Assembly (NCBI GenBank): GCA_938034705.1
Contig: CALHMG010000038.1
Coordinates: forward strand, 1 to 32,037
Length of the DNA stretch: 32,037 nt
DNA from: an uncultured Gammaproteobacteria bacterium
GTDB lineage: Bacteria; Pseudomonadota; Gammaproteobacteria; Arenicellales; CALHMG01
Direction: 5' to 3'
The translations under genes were made by a program, and so were the position numbers. The notes under the pieces were generated by a model. The model was not told the origin of the DNA and made no database searches. It saw only the letters and a program-made list of their open reading frames with translations. Positions 25,201 through 32,037 of the stretch are shown here, one piece after another (within the stretch, counting starts at the first letter, position 1; every line of letters starts with the position of its first letter).

Positions 25201-26409
25201 CTAGCCGTCGTCGCGACTCGCCTGGATGAGTTCGATGATGTGATTGGCCGGCACGCCAAGGTTTGAACCATCATAGTCGGGAAGGATGGCGGTGTTAACG
25301 GCGACAACCTGACCGTCACGTGTCAGCACGGGACCACCGCTGCCGCCACTTGTAGTCTCGGCGTCGTAAACGATGTGCGCCGTCGACGTCTGTCCGACGA
25401 TACCGCGGCTGGTCAGCGGATGGATAAGTCCGTCTTTCGCAAGCTTCGCGGCAAGATCCCAGTGATCTCTGACCTCGACGTTACGCGCTTCATCCTGATA
25501 GATCTCACCGGCCCGGGCGAGCACGGCACGAATGCCGGTTGGGTAACCCATCACGAGAACTTCAGTGCCCGGCAGGACCGCGGTCTGGCTGACCGGAAGG
25601 GCGGGGACGCTGGTTGTTGCATCGTCGCACTTGAGCAGCGCGAGATCAGCGGTGTCGCTTGCTTTTACCAGCGTGACGTCGAAGGGCTCGGCGGCGCCGG
25701 GAAGGAAGCCGGACATCCGGGTGATCCTGGGGATGATTCCCTGTTCAACGAGCAGCGCTGCGTATCGGCTGGGTTCCCATGGCAGGGCGACGTGGCGATT
25801 GGTCATGATCAAACCGTCTGCAGAAATCACAAAGCCGGTGCCGGTGAATCCGGGTTCATAAACAGGGCCGTCCCCATCGGGGTCGAGCAGCGGGATACCC
25901 GGCGCGATCATCAGCGGGTCGCCATCATCATCAACGGCGGCATAGCGCAGCGGCTTGTTGGTGTTGGGGTCGAGCATCTGATACTGACCCTGCAGGAACA
26001 CAACAGACTTGGACGCGGACTCGACGAGCTCCTGAATCGACTGCTGTGCGTCTTCCAGGCGTTCGACACGAGAGCGCGTATTGCCGAGAGACTTTTCGAT
26101 CTCCAGGCGCAGCTCCGAAAGATCCTTTTCCTTCAGCGCCTCGTCTTTGGCCCGCTCAATCTGTCCTTTCAGAGCATCAAGACGCTGCTGCGCGCTCATG
26201 CCCGCGGTTTCAATTTCGCTTGAGAGACTGCCAATTCTCCCCTGAGCTTTCTTCAGGTCGTTGCCAAGCTGCACGTTAGTGACGATCAGCGCTCCCAGAG
26301 AGCACAGCATCACAGCCACCATCAGCGTGATGCCAAGCCGCCACCAGCCGATAAACGCCCGAGAGCTGGTGCGCGGATCGTGGTCAGAGGAGTAGCGTTG
26401 GGCGGCCAT
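25201..26409 (-). CDS. Membrane-anchored trypsin-like (S1C) serine protease with coiled coil
   Basis: A protein of 402 residues. Residues about 23-46 form a membrane anchor (ITLMVAVMLCSLGALIV) after a short polar N-terminus, so the protein should face the periplasm. Residues 50-135 are a predicted coiled coil rich in Glu, Lys, Leu and Ala. The protease domain follows with a complete triad: His206 (LIMTNRHVALP), Asp255 (DTADLALLK) and Ser357 (TTSGGSGGPVL). No PDZ domain follows, unlike DegP/DegS. Residues near 150-185 are Asp/Pro-rich (LLDPDGDGPVYEP), perhaps a calcium-binding or regulatory loop. The ATG has GGTGG about 13 bases upstream. It is convergent with the dehydrogenase gene and divergent from yheS. 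Role in envelope protein quality or signalling is inferred from the family. Confidence 0.88.
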   Translation of the reverse strand: MAAQRYSSDHDPRTSSRAFIGWWRLGITLMVAVMLCSLGALIVTNVQLGNDLKKAQGRIGSLSSEIETAGMSAQQRLDALKGQIERAKDEALKEKDLSELRLEIEKSLGNTRSRVERLEDAQQSIQELVESASKSVVFLQGQYQMLDPNTNKPLRYAAVDDDGDPLMIAPGIPLLDPDGDGPVYEPGFTGTGFVISADGLIMTNRHVALPWEPSRYAALLVEQGIIPRITRMSGFLPGAAEPFDVTLVKASDTADLALLKCDDATTSVPALPVSQTAVLPGTEVLVMGYPTGIRAVLARAGEIYQDEARNVEVRDHWDLAAKLAKDGLIHPLTSRGIVGQTSTAHIVYDAETTSGGSGGPVLTRDGQVVAVNTAILPDYDGSNLGVPANHIIELIQASRDDG

Positions 26410-26473
26410 CTGATCGTTTTACCACCTTTCTCGCGCGAGCACTCCCATGGCGGCTATAAAAAGTGCGCTCCGC

Positions 26474-26479
26474 TATACT
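26474..26479 (+). promoter_or_regulatory. Possible -10 element of yheS
   Basis: TATACT lies 35 bases before the TTG start at 26514. A start near 26486 would leave a short leader and would exclude the in-frame GTG at 26463 as translation start. No clear -35 box is seen. Confidence 0.3.
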
Positions 26480-26513
26480 TGCGGCCACCTCCACCAATGT
26501 CGGTTATCTGCGC

Positions 26514-28418
26514 TTGTTAAGTTTTACTGATGTCAGCCTGCGACGCGGGACTCGCGAACTTATCAGCGGGATGACGGTCACCATCAACCGTCGGCAGAAG
26601 GTCGGTATTACCGGCGCCAACGGCGTTGGCAAGTCGACTCTGCTCGCCATGGTTCGCGGTGAGCTCCAGGCGGACACCGGTGATTTTCAGATGCCGGCGA
26701 ACACGGTGATGGCTCACGTGGCGCAGGAGACGCCAGCGGTTGATACGACGGCACTTGAATATGTTGTAGAGGGCGATACCGAGCTCAGACAGACCGAGCA
26801 GGATCTTGCGGACGCCGTTGCAGCGGGTGATGGCCTCAAGCAGGCGACGCTGCACGAGAAGCTTGCGGCGATCGATGGTTACGCCGCGCGATCAAGAGCA
26901 GGGCGCCTGTTGCACGGTCTCGGCTTTAATCCCGAGCATCTCGATATGCCGGTGCGTTCGTTTTCAGGTGGTTGGCGCATGCGACTTAATCTCGCCCAGG
27001 CGCTGATGTGTCGATCAGACCTGCTGCTGCTCGACGAGCCAACCAACCATCTTGATCTCGATGCGGTGATCTGGGTTGAACAGTGGTTGAATGCCTATGC
27101 AGGCACGCTGCTGCTCATCTCTCACGATCGTGACTTTCTTGATCGTGTGGTCACACACATCGGGCACATCGAGCAGTCCGGCATGACCATGTACACCGGC
27201 AACTATTCCGAGTTTGAAAAACTTCGGGCCGAGCGACTGGCCAATCAAAGTGCGGCCTACAGCAAGCAGCAACGCGAGATTGCCCACGTCAGATCGTTTG
27301 TTGATCGTTTCAAGGCCAAAGCGACCAAGGCCAAGCAGGCCCAGAGCCGACTGAAGATGCTCGAGCGCATGGAGCTGATTAATCCAGCGCATGTCGATTC
27401 AGAGTTTGATTTTGAATTTCGCGTGCCCGAGAAGCTGCCTGACCCGCTGGTGCGACTCGATGAGGTTGATGCCGGCTATGGCGACGTGCGAATTCTCGAC
27501 AAGATCAGCCTGTCGATCCAGCCCGGGGACCGGTTCGGTCTGCTTGGACGAAACGGTGCCGGAAAATCGACTTTGATTCGCAGCATCGCGGGCGAGCTGA
27601 AGCCTCAGAACGGCGCTCGGGAAATCGCCAAGGATCTGAGAGTGGGCTACTTCGCCCAGCACCAGCTCGAGCAGCTCAACCCTGACGGCAGTCCGGTCGA
27701 TCATCTGCGAAAGATCGACCGTCGAGTCAGCGACAAGGAAGCCCGGGCGTTCCTCGGTGGTTTTGGCTTTCAGGGAGAGATGGCTCTGTCACCCTCAGCC
27801 CCGTTTTCCGGTGGCGAAAAAGCGCGTCTGGTACTGGCACTGCTCGTTTACCAGAAACCTAATCTGCTGCTGCTGGACGAGCCCACCAACCACCTTGATC
27901 TCGGCATGCGTCATGCGCTGACAAGAGCCCTTCAGGATTTTGATGGTGCGATGGTTGTGGTTTCCCACGACCGTCATTTGCTGGAAAGTGTTTCAGATCG
28001 CCTGTATCTGGTATCCGAAGGAAAGGTGGACGAATTTTCTGATGATCTCGAAGCCTACCGACGCTGGCTTCTCGCCGAACGCAAGGAAGAAAAATCGGAC
28101 AGCGCTGACAAGGGTGCGCCCGTCAAAGACAACTCGCGCGAGGCGAAAAAGGAGCGCCGTCAGGCCGATGCCGACCGCAGAAAGCAGCTGCAGACCGTTC
28201 GCAATAGAGTCAAAAAACTTGAGCGCCAGCTTGAGAGTCTGAGCAGCGACAAAAAATCCATCGAAGAACAGCTGGCCGACCAGACCCTTTATGAAGATGA
28301 CAACTGGGAAAAGCTCAAACCGTTACTTGAGAAACAGACGGGAATCGAAACCCGGCTGACCCAGGTGGAGTCTGACTGGCTGGAGGCTACCGAGGAGCTG
28401 GAGCAGGCCGAGAATTAG
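26514..28418 (+). CDS. yheS: ABC-F family ATPase YheS
   Basis: A cytoplasmic protein of 634 residues, near-identical in architecture and length to E. coli YheS (637). Two ATP-binding cassettes are visible: Walker A GANGVGKST, signature FSGGWRMRL and Walker B LLLLDEPTNHLD in the first; GRNGAGKST, FSGGEKARL and LLLLDEPTNHLD in the second. The linker carries RFKAKATKAKQAQSR, the ribosome-facing arm typical of ABC-F proteins. The C-terminus from about residue 540 is a charged coiled coil. ABC-F proteins bind the ribosome and help translation through difficult sequences; YheS itself acts in this group. The TTG at 26514 gives the family start (LLSFTDVSLRRGTREL); an in-frame GTG at 26463 adds 17 unrelated residues. 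Confidence 0.95.
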   Translation: MLSFTDVSLRRGTRELISGMTVTINRRQKVGITGANGVGKSTLLAMVRGELQADTGDFQMPANTVMAHVAQETPAVDTTALEYVVEGDTELRQTEQDLADAVAAGDGLKQATLHEKLAAIDGYAARSRAGRLLHGLGFNPEHLDMPVRSFSGGWRMRLNLAQALMCRSDLLLLDEPTNHLDLDAVIWVEQWLNAYAGTLLLISHDRDFLDRVVTHIGHIEQSGMTMYTGNYSEFEKLRAERLANQSAAYSKQQREIAHVRSFVDRFKAKATKAKQAQSRLKMLERMELINPAHVDSEFDFEFRVPEKLPDPLVRLDEVDAGYGDVRILDKISLSIQPGDRFGLLGRNGAGKSTLIRSIAGELKPQNGAREIAKDLRVGYFAQHQLEQLNPDGSPVDHLRKIDRRVSDKEARAFLGGFGFQGEMALSPSAPFSGGEKARLVLALLVYQKPNLLLLDEPTNHLDLGMRHALTRALQDFDGAMVVVSHDRHLLESVSDRLYLVSEGKVDEFSDDLEAYRRWLLAERKEEKSDSADKGAPVKDNSREAKKERRQADADRRKQLQTVRNRVKKLERQLESLSSDKKSIEEQLADQTLYEDDNWEKLKPLLEKQTGIETRLTQVESDWLEATEELEQAEN

Positions 28419-28521
28419 GTCGCTCGAGTTGAGCTGCTCTTCCGACGCTGGAGGACTATCGGGCAGGCGTTGCGTATTCGAAGGCCGGGTTCAAGGCCGC
28501 GGCCCGTCCCGGCTGAAAACG

Positions 28522-29499
28522 TCAGTGCACCTGGGCGGATTTGAGCCGTGAGCCGCGGTCGATGGACGTGACGACAGTGGACTGACGAATGTCCTCGCGT
28601 TCAAAAGTGATGGTGACGTCGACGCCGGCAAGCCCCGTTGTCCAGACGTTGCGATAAAGATCCGGAAGATCTTCCACCGCGGTGCCGTTGACTTCGATAA
28701 TCGTATCGCCACTTTCGAGGCCGGCGGAATCGGCGGGGCCGTCATCAACAACGCCTGCAACGACCAGACCTTCTCGAGTTTCCTGCACATACCAGCCAAG
28801 CCACGGGCGAGGCGGTTTGTCTCGCTTACCGAACATCATCAGTTCGTCGAGAATGGGTGGCAGCAGATCAATCGGGATAACCATATTCGCGGCGTTGGTA
28901 CCGCCGCTCTGATCGACGGTCTGCAGAATCAACGAACCTATTCCGTACAGACGACCGTCTTCGCCGATTAACGCAGCGCCGCCCCACGACGGGTGCGCGG
29001 GTGCGGTAAAGATTGCGTCGTCGAGCAGGTATTCCCAGTAGCCTGCAAACTCGCGGATGCCGGCAATTTTGATTTCAACGCTCTGAGTCGTCCCGCCGGC
29101 GCCGGCGAGGACCATGCGTTCGCCGATCTTGAGCTTCTTTGACTGGCCAAGGGCCATCACCGGTAACTCAAGGCGACCCAGCGCCTGCACCAGACCAAAG
29201 CCGCTTTCCTGATCGTAGGCAACGACGTGACCCTGAACCGTATGCTCCTTGTGGTCCACAAGCCACACGGTCTGTGCTTCGGTGACGATATATCCGATAG
29301 TCAGGACAAGACCCTGATCATTGATCACAACGCCATGGCCCGACCGTTCGGTGCCCAGTACCGAGGCCGTGAGAGCGTCTTCAGGAATCTGGGTTCGTAC
29401 CGACAGCACGCCTTCGAGGCAACGCCTTAAATCGAAATCGAAGTCGGCTGGATCCGGCTGAATACCTGCACTGATTGGAGTGAAATCGTCGTCTGACAT
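28522..29499 (-). CDS. PDZ protein with a trypsin-like domain lacking the catalytic triad (HtrA-like pseudoprotease)
   Basis: A protein of 325 residues. Residues about 25-220 follow the HtrA-type protease fold: SGHGVVINDQGLVLTIGYIV corresponds to the strand that normally reads LTNAHVV, YDQESGFGLVQA to the DPRTDLALL segment, and AHPSWGGAALIGEDGRLYGI to the GNSGGPL segment. The catalytic His is Tyr70, the Asp is Gly100 and the Ser position is Trp172 (or Ser171 with one residue shifted), so proteolysis is unlikely. Residues about 235-310 are a PDZ domain (PWLGWYVQETREGLVV, DDGPADSAGLESGDTIIEVN). No signal peptide or membrane segment is seen, so it may be cytoplasmic, unlike most HtrA proteins. 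The coding frame is intact. A scaffold or binding role is inferred. Confidence 0.85.
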   Translation of the reverse strand: MSDDDFTPISAGIQPDPADFDFDLRRCLEGVLSVRTQIPEDALTASVLGTERSGHGVVINDQGLVLTIGYIVTEAQTVWLVDHKEHTVQGHVVAYDQESGFGLVQALGRLELPVMALGQSKKLKIGERMVLAGAGGTTQSVEIKIAGIREFAGYWEYLLDDAIFTAPAHPSWGGAALIGEDGRLYGIGSLILQTVDQSGGTNAANMVIPIDLLPPILDELMMFGKRDKPPRPWLGWYVQETREGLVVAGVVDDGPADSAGLESGDTIIEVNGTAVEDLPDLYRNVWTTGLAGVDVTITFEREDIRQSTVVTSIDRGSRLKSAQVH

Positions 29500-29509
29500 G
29501 ACGGGATAG

Positions 29510-30145
29510 ATGATACCAGATACGCTCGCGAATCTTGACTGGTCTCATGGAACAGGTGAATTGGCGGACCGTTTTGATGCAGCCTACTACCGGCGCTACT
29601 ACGAAGACCCGAACACTCGGGTGGCTGACGATGCCGAGATGCGCAATCTGGGCGACTTTGTCTGTGCGTATTTGCGCTATCTGGACATCGACGTGGTCCA
29701 CGCGCTCGACATGGGCTGCGGACTGGGTCGCTGGAAGCCCGTTATTGAGCGTCATTTCCCTGATGCCACCTACACCGGTGTCGAGGTGAGCGAGTACGTC
29801 GCCGAACGCTATGGGTGGATCAACGCATCGGTCACGAGCTACCAGCCTGACAGGACATTTGATCTGATCATCTGCCAGGATGTTTTTCAGTATCTGTCCG
29901 ATGCGCAGGCGCGCGAGGGCATTGCCAGTTTTGGCAAGTGGTGTTCGGGAATTCTGTATTTCGCCGCGCTGACCCAGGACGACTGGGATCACAACGTCGA
30001 CCAGAGCCTGACTGACGACGATGCCTTTCTCAGAACGGGCAGGTGGTATCTGAAGCAACTGAAAAAGTACTTTGTTCCTATAGGTGGCTCATTGTTCCTG
30101 CACAAGGATGCCGACGTGGTTCTTTTCGAACTCGAGCACAGCTAG
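29510..30145 (+). CDS. Class I SAM-dependent methyltransferase
   Basis: A cytoplasmic protein of 211 residues. The SAM-binding motif is ALDMGCGLGRWKPVIE (about residues 64-79), the acidic end of the second strand is YTGVEVSEY, and motif IV is FDLIICQDVFQYL. These define a class I methyltransferase fold; the substrate is unknown. The N-terminal part RFDAAYYRRYYEDPNTRV is a recognisable feature of a group of uncharacterised members. The ATG lies only 10 bp from the divergent start of the PDZ pseudoprotease gene, so the promoters must overlap the coding starts or lie inside the neighbouring genes. mobB follows 79 bp downstream from its likely start. Confidence 0.87.
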   Translation: MIPDTLANLDWSHGTGELADRFDAAYYRRYYEDPNTRVADDAEMRNLGDFVCAYLRYLDIDVVHALDMGCGLGRWKPVIERHFPDATYTGVEVSEYVAERYGWINASVTSYQPDRTFDLIICQDVFQYLSDAQAREGIASFGKWCSGILYFAALTQDDWDHNVDQSLTDDDAFLRTGRWYLKQLKKYFVPIGGSLFLHKDADVVLFELEHS

Positions 30146-30224
30146 ACGGTTACACTATCGCGCTGACACCCAGACCCGATCGCCACCGACTCGCGGTGCG
30201 CCGTGTTTTAACGCAGTTACGCTT

Positions 30225-30779
30225 TTGAACCAGAACTTCTACCAGACATCTTCCAGTGGCACTCCGGTACTCGGCTTTGGCGCCTACAGCGGCACCGGTA
30301 AGACCACTTTGCTGACGCGCCTTCTGCCGGTGTTGCGTGAAAGAGGCTTGCGGGTAGGTCTGGTGAAGCATGCTCACCACCGCTTTGAAATCGACCATGA
30401 TGGCAAAGACAGCTTTAAGCTGCGCAAGGCTGGCGCCACGCCTGTGCTGGTTGCATCCAAAGAGCGATGGGCAATTATTCATGAGAACGAAAACAACGCA
30501 GAGCCTGATCTCGGCGAATTGATAGATCGTGTAGATGACCTTGGTGTCGATCTGATTCTTGTTGAAGGTTTCAAGCACGAGGCGATGCCCAAGGTTGAGC
30601 TCACGCGACCATCACTTGGCCGGCCTCTGATTTTTCCCGAAGATCACAACGTCATCGCGGTTGCCTGCGATGACAAGCTTGGCGAGTCGTGCGCTTTACC
30701 GATTCTGGATCTGAACAACATCGACGAAATCGCCGACTTTGTCATTGCCTACATGCGCTCGAGTCTGGACACGCGCTGA
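30225..30779 (+). CDS. mobB: Molybdopterin-guanine dinucleotide biosynthesis adaptor protein MobB
   Basis: A cytoplasmic GTP-binding protein of 184 residues. It begins (after a short N-terminus) PVLGFGAYSGTGKTTLLTRL, the P-loop of MobB, followed by GLVKHAHHRFEIDHDGKDSF, LRKAGATPVLVAS and LVEGFKHEAMPKVEL, all hallmark segments of the family. MobB assists MobA in attaching GMP to molybdopterin, making the cofactor for enzymes such as nitrate or DMSO reductase. The likely start is TTG 30225; an ATG at 30084 in the same frame overlaps the methyltransferase and adds 47 residues without resemblance. No mobA or other cofactor gene is visible in the window. The gene is convergent with the M24-family hydrolase gene, 32 bp apart. 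Confidence 0.93.
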   Translation: MNQNFYQTSSSGTPVLGFGAYSGTGKTTLLTRLLPVLRERGLRVGLVKHAHHRFEIDHDGKDSFKLRKAGATPVLVASKERWAIIHENENNAEPDLGELIDRVDDLGVDLILVEGFKHEAMPKVELTRPSLGRPLIFPEDHNVIAVACDDKLGESCALPILDLNNIDEIADFVIAYMRSSLDTR

Positions 30780-30811
30780 AGCACGAGTCGGCCTGTCGAC
30801 AAATCACTGAT

Positions 30812-31984
30812 TCAGCGCGGGTCGTGAATAATCGGCTGGCGCGGTACATGGGTGATAATTTCCGGCGCGCCTTCGGTGATGATCGCCTGCTCCGCCACGG
30901 CCATGGATCGACCCGTATTGCGATCGTTCATGATCATGTGGGTGAAGAAGGTCATGTTGGGTTCCAGCACCACCGGATTGCCCTGGAAAATCATCGGCTG
31001 CTCCATCCAGGTTGGCGGCCACATTGCCCCCATGGTGTAGCCGCAGACCGTCAACACTGAATCTTTCTCGCCCCTGTCTTCAAGCGTTTGACGGTAGCAG
31101 TCGAAAACTTCGCCGAGCGTTGTGCCCGGTCGCAGGATGGACTGAACGGCGTCGAGCGCCTCGACGCTGACCGCATGCATCTTGAGATGACGCTCATCGA
31201 CTTCGGGACCGGTCAGAACGACACACATGCTGGCCGCGTGATAGTGGCGGTAACCCACGCCCAGTTCCAGTGCGACCTGGTCATTTTTTTCCACATGTTT
31301 TCGGCCCGACGTGTAGCGCAGGTTAAGCGCTGACGCGCCGCTACCCAGCGGAGGAATATGCGCGGGCAGGTCGCCGCCAAGTCGAAACAGAGCATCATAA
31401 AACGTGGCGTAGATGTCGCCCTCGAATGCGCCCGGGTAAACCTCCTGCAGGGTTTTCTCCAGAGCCGCATCCATGATCTGTCCGGCCTTTCGCAGATACT
31501 CAATCTCCCGGGGACTTTTGATCAGGCGCAATTCGCGAACAAAGTCGGGTGCGATCACGAGCTCGCACCAGTTTTCAAGCGCCTCCTGGATTTCGATCAG
31601 CAGGCGCGGCGTCAGACCCATGGTGTCGACCTGGATACCGATGCGCTTGTTCTGCATGCCGAGTGAATCCAGCATCTCCTTGATTTGCGCCGCTCGCGTT
31701 AGCTGCTGGGAGTCGGGCGCCGGTCGTATGTCGTCGCAGATTGATGAATAGTTTGCGTTGCCAAGGTCGGCGGGTCGCAGCAGCTGGGTCAGCTGACCTT
31801 CGGTACCGATAAAAGTGCAGCCGAAGATACAGAAACCGTCCGAGTCATAACCCGTGATCCAGTTGATGTCTTCGATCTTGAACATCAGCAATCCGTCGAG
31901 CTGCTGTTCGACGAGTCGTCCACGCACGCGAGTCTGACGCTCGGCGAATTCTTCGCGACTGAAATGGATGTGAAGCTCGGACAT
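30812..31984 (-). CDS. M24-family hydrolase, DoeA (ectoine hydrolase)/creatinase-like
   Basis: A cytoplasmic protein of 390 residues with the two-domain 'pita-bread' architecture: a creatinase N-domain (about 8-165, FSREEFAERQTRVRGRLVEQ, INWITGYDSDGF) and a C-domain (about 170-385). The metal-binding Asp pair of aminopeptidase P relatives is not present: the region reads ALELGVGYRHYHAAS, which matches the E-x-x-x-x-Y-x-x-Y-H pattern of the non-metal ectoine hydrolase/creatinase-like group. GGDLPAHIPPLGSGASALNL and CGYTMGAMWPPTWME also fit that group. Members hydrolyse C-N bonds in small molecules such as ectoine or creatine; the substrate is not determined, and no doeB or other ectoine genes are visible. 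Near the dimethylglycine dehydrogenase-like gene, a role in compatible-solute use is a reasonable inference. Confidence 0.82.
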   Translation of the reverse strand: MSELHIHFSREEFAERQTRVRGRLVEQQLDGLLMFKIEDINWITGYDSDGFCIFGCTFIGTEGQLTQLLRPADLGNANYSSICDDIRPAPDSQQLTRAAQIKEMLDSLGMQNKRIGIQVDTMGLTPRLLIEIQEALENWCELVIAPDFVRELRLIKSPREIEYLRKAGQIMDAALEKTLQEVYPGAFEGDIYATFYDALFRLGGDLPAHIPPLGSGASALNLRYTSGRKHVEKNDQVALELGVGYRHYHAASMCVVLTGPEVDERHLKMHAVSVEALDAVQSILRPGTTLGEVFDCYRQTLEDRGEKDSVLTVCGYTMGAMWPPTWMEQPMIFQGNPVVLEPNMTFFTHMIMNDRNTGRSMAVAEQAIITEGAPEIITHVPRQPIIHDPR

Positions 31985-32019
31985 GGGCAGGTGCTCTGGC
32001 GGGTTCCGGAGTCGCGAAT

Positions 32020-32037
32020 CCCCGGCCTTAGCCGGGG
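32020..32037. other. GC-rich stem-loop at the window edge
   Basis: CCCCGGC CTTA GCCGGGG forms a perfect 7-bp stem with a 4-base loop, ending exactly at the window edge. It could be a terminator stem for a gene beyond the edge, but any U-run lies outside the view. Confidence 0.5.

Noticed and set aside
28484-28513. GC-rich inverted repeat GCCGGG ... CCCGGC between yheS and the pseudoprotease gene
   Set aside because: Long inner loop with its own palindrome and no U-run on either strand; could be a weak structure but not a supported terminator.
30084-30224. ATG 30084 as start of mobB
   Set aside because: It adds 47 residues with no MobB resemblance and overlaps the methyltransferase gene; TTG 30225 fits the family start.

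Overview
The window looks like chromosomal DNA of a free-living, probably marine, gammaproteobacterium. A YheS-type ABC-F ATPase, a DUF2058 (YaiL) protein, malate synthase G and MobB are all typical of that class. Coding density is high and the base composition is fairly even and moderately GC-rich. I see no rRNA, tRNA, transposase, integrase or CRISPR array. Species-level placement is not possible from the sequence alone.

Layout. 1-307 (-): start of a TauD/TfdA-type dioxygenase cut by the window edge. 663-4369 (+): a three-gene exported cluster that looks like a copper amine oxidase split into parts: an N2/N3-domain protein, a catalytic-domain paralogue that has lost every catalytic and copper-binding residue, and a catalytic-domain protein that keeps them and carries an extra C-terminal beta-sandwich. 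11456-4379 (-): a 2175-residue mosaic surface protein (CSLREA beta-helix, SdrD-B domains, propeller-like region, DUF11, C-terminal gingipain-type C25 peptidase) followed 19 bp later by a small Tat-like exported protein. 13864-11684 (-): malate synthase G with a strong terminator. 14337-16665 (+): DUF2058 protein and a membrane-anchored protein with five carboxypeptidase-regulatory-like domains. 16811-17026: an unexplained array of about seven inverted repeats in front of an MFS transporter (17077-18345, +). 20554-18434 (-): secreted metzincin metalloprotease with fibronectin-like domains.

Right part. An aldo/keto reductase (-) is divergent from a class I glutamine amidotransferase and a dimethylglycine/sarcosine dehydrogenase-like flavoprotein (+). 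Then come a membrane-anchored trypsin-like protease (-), yheS (+), a PDZ protein with a trypsin-like fold whose catalytic triad is lost (-), a SAM-dependent methyltransferase and mobB (+), and a DoeA/creatinase-like M24-family hydrolase (-).

How the genes fit together. Several encode oxidation or hydrolysis of amines and osmolyte-type compounds (amine oxidase, dimethylglycine dehydrogenase-like, DoeA-like, TauD-like). Malate synthase G would assimilate glyoxylate. Another group is exported proteases and surface proteins. The most unusual features are the split amine oxidase with its pseudoenzyme, the inverted-repeat array before the MFS gene, and the PDZ pseudoprotease.
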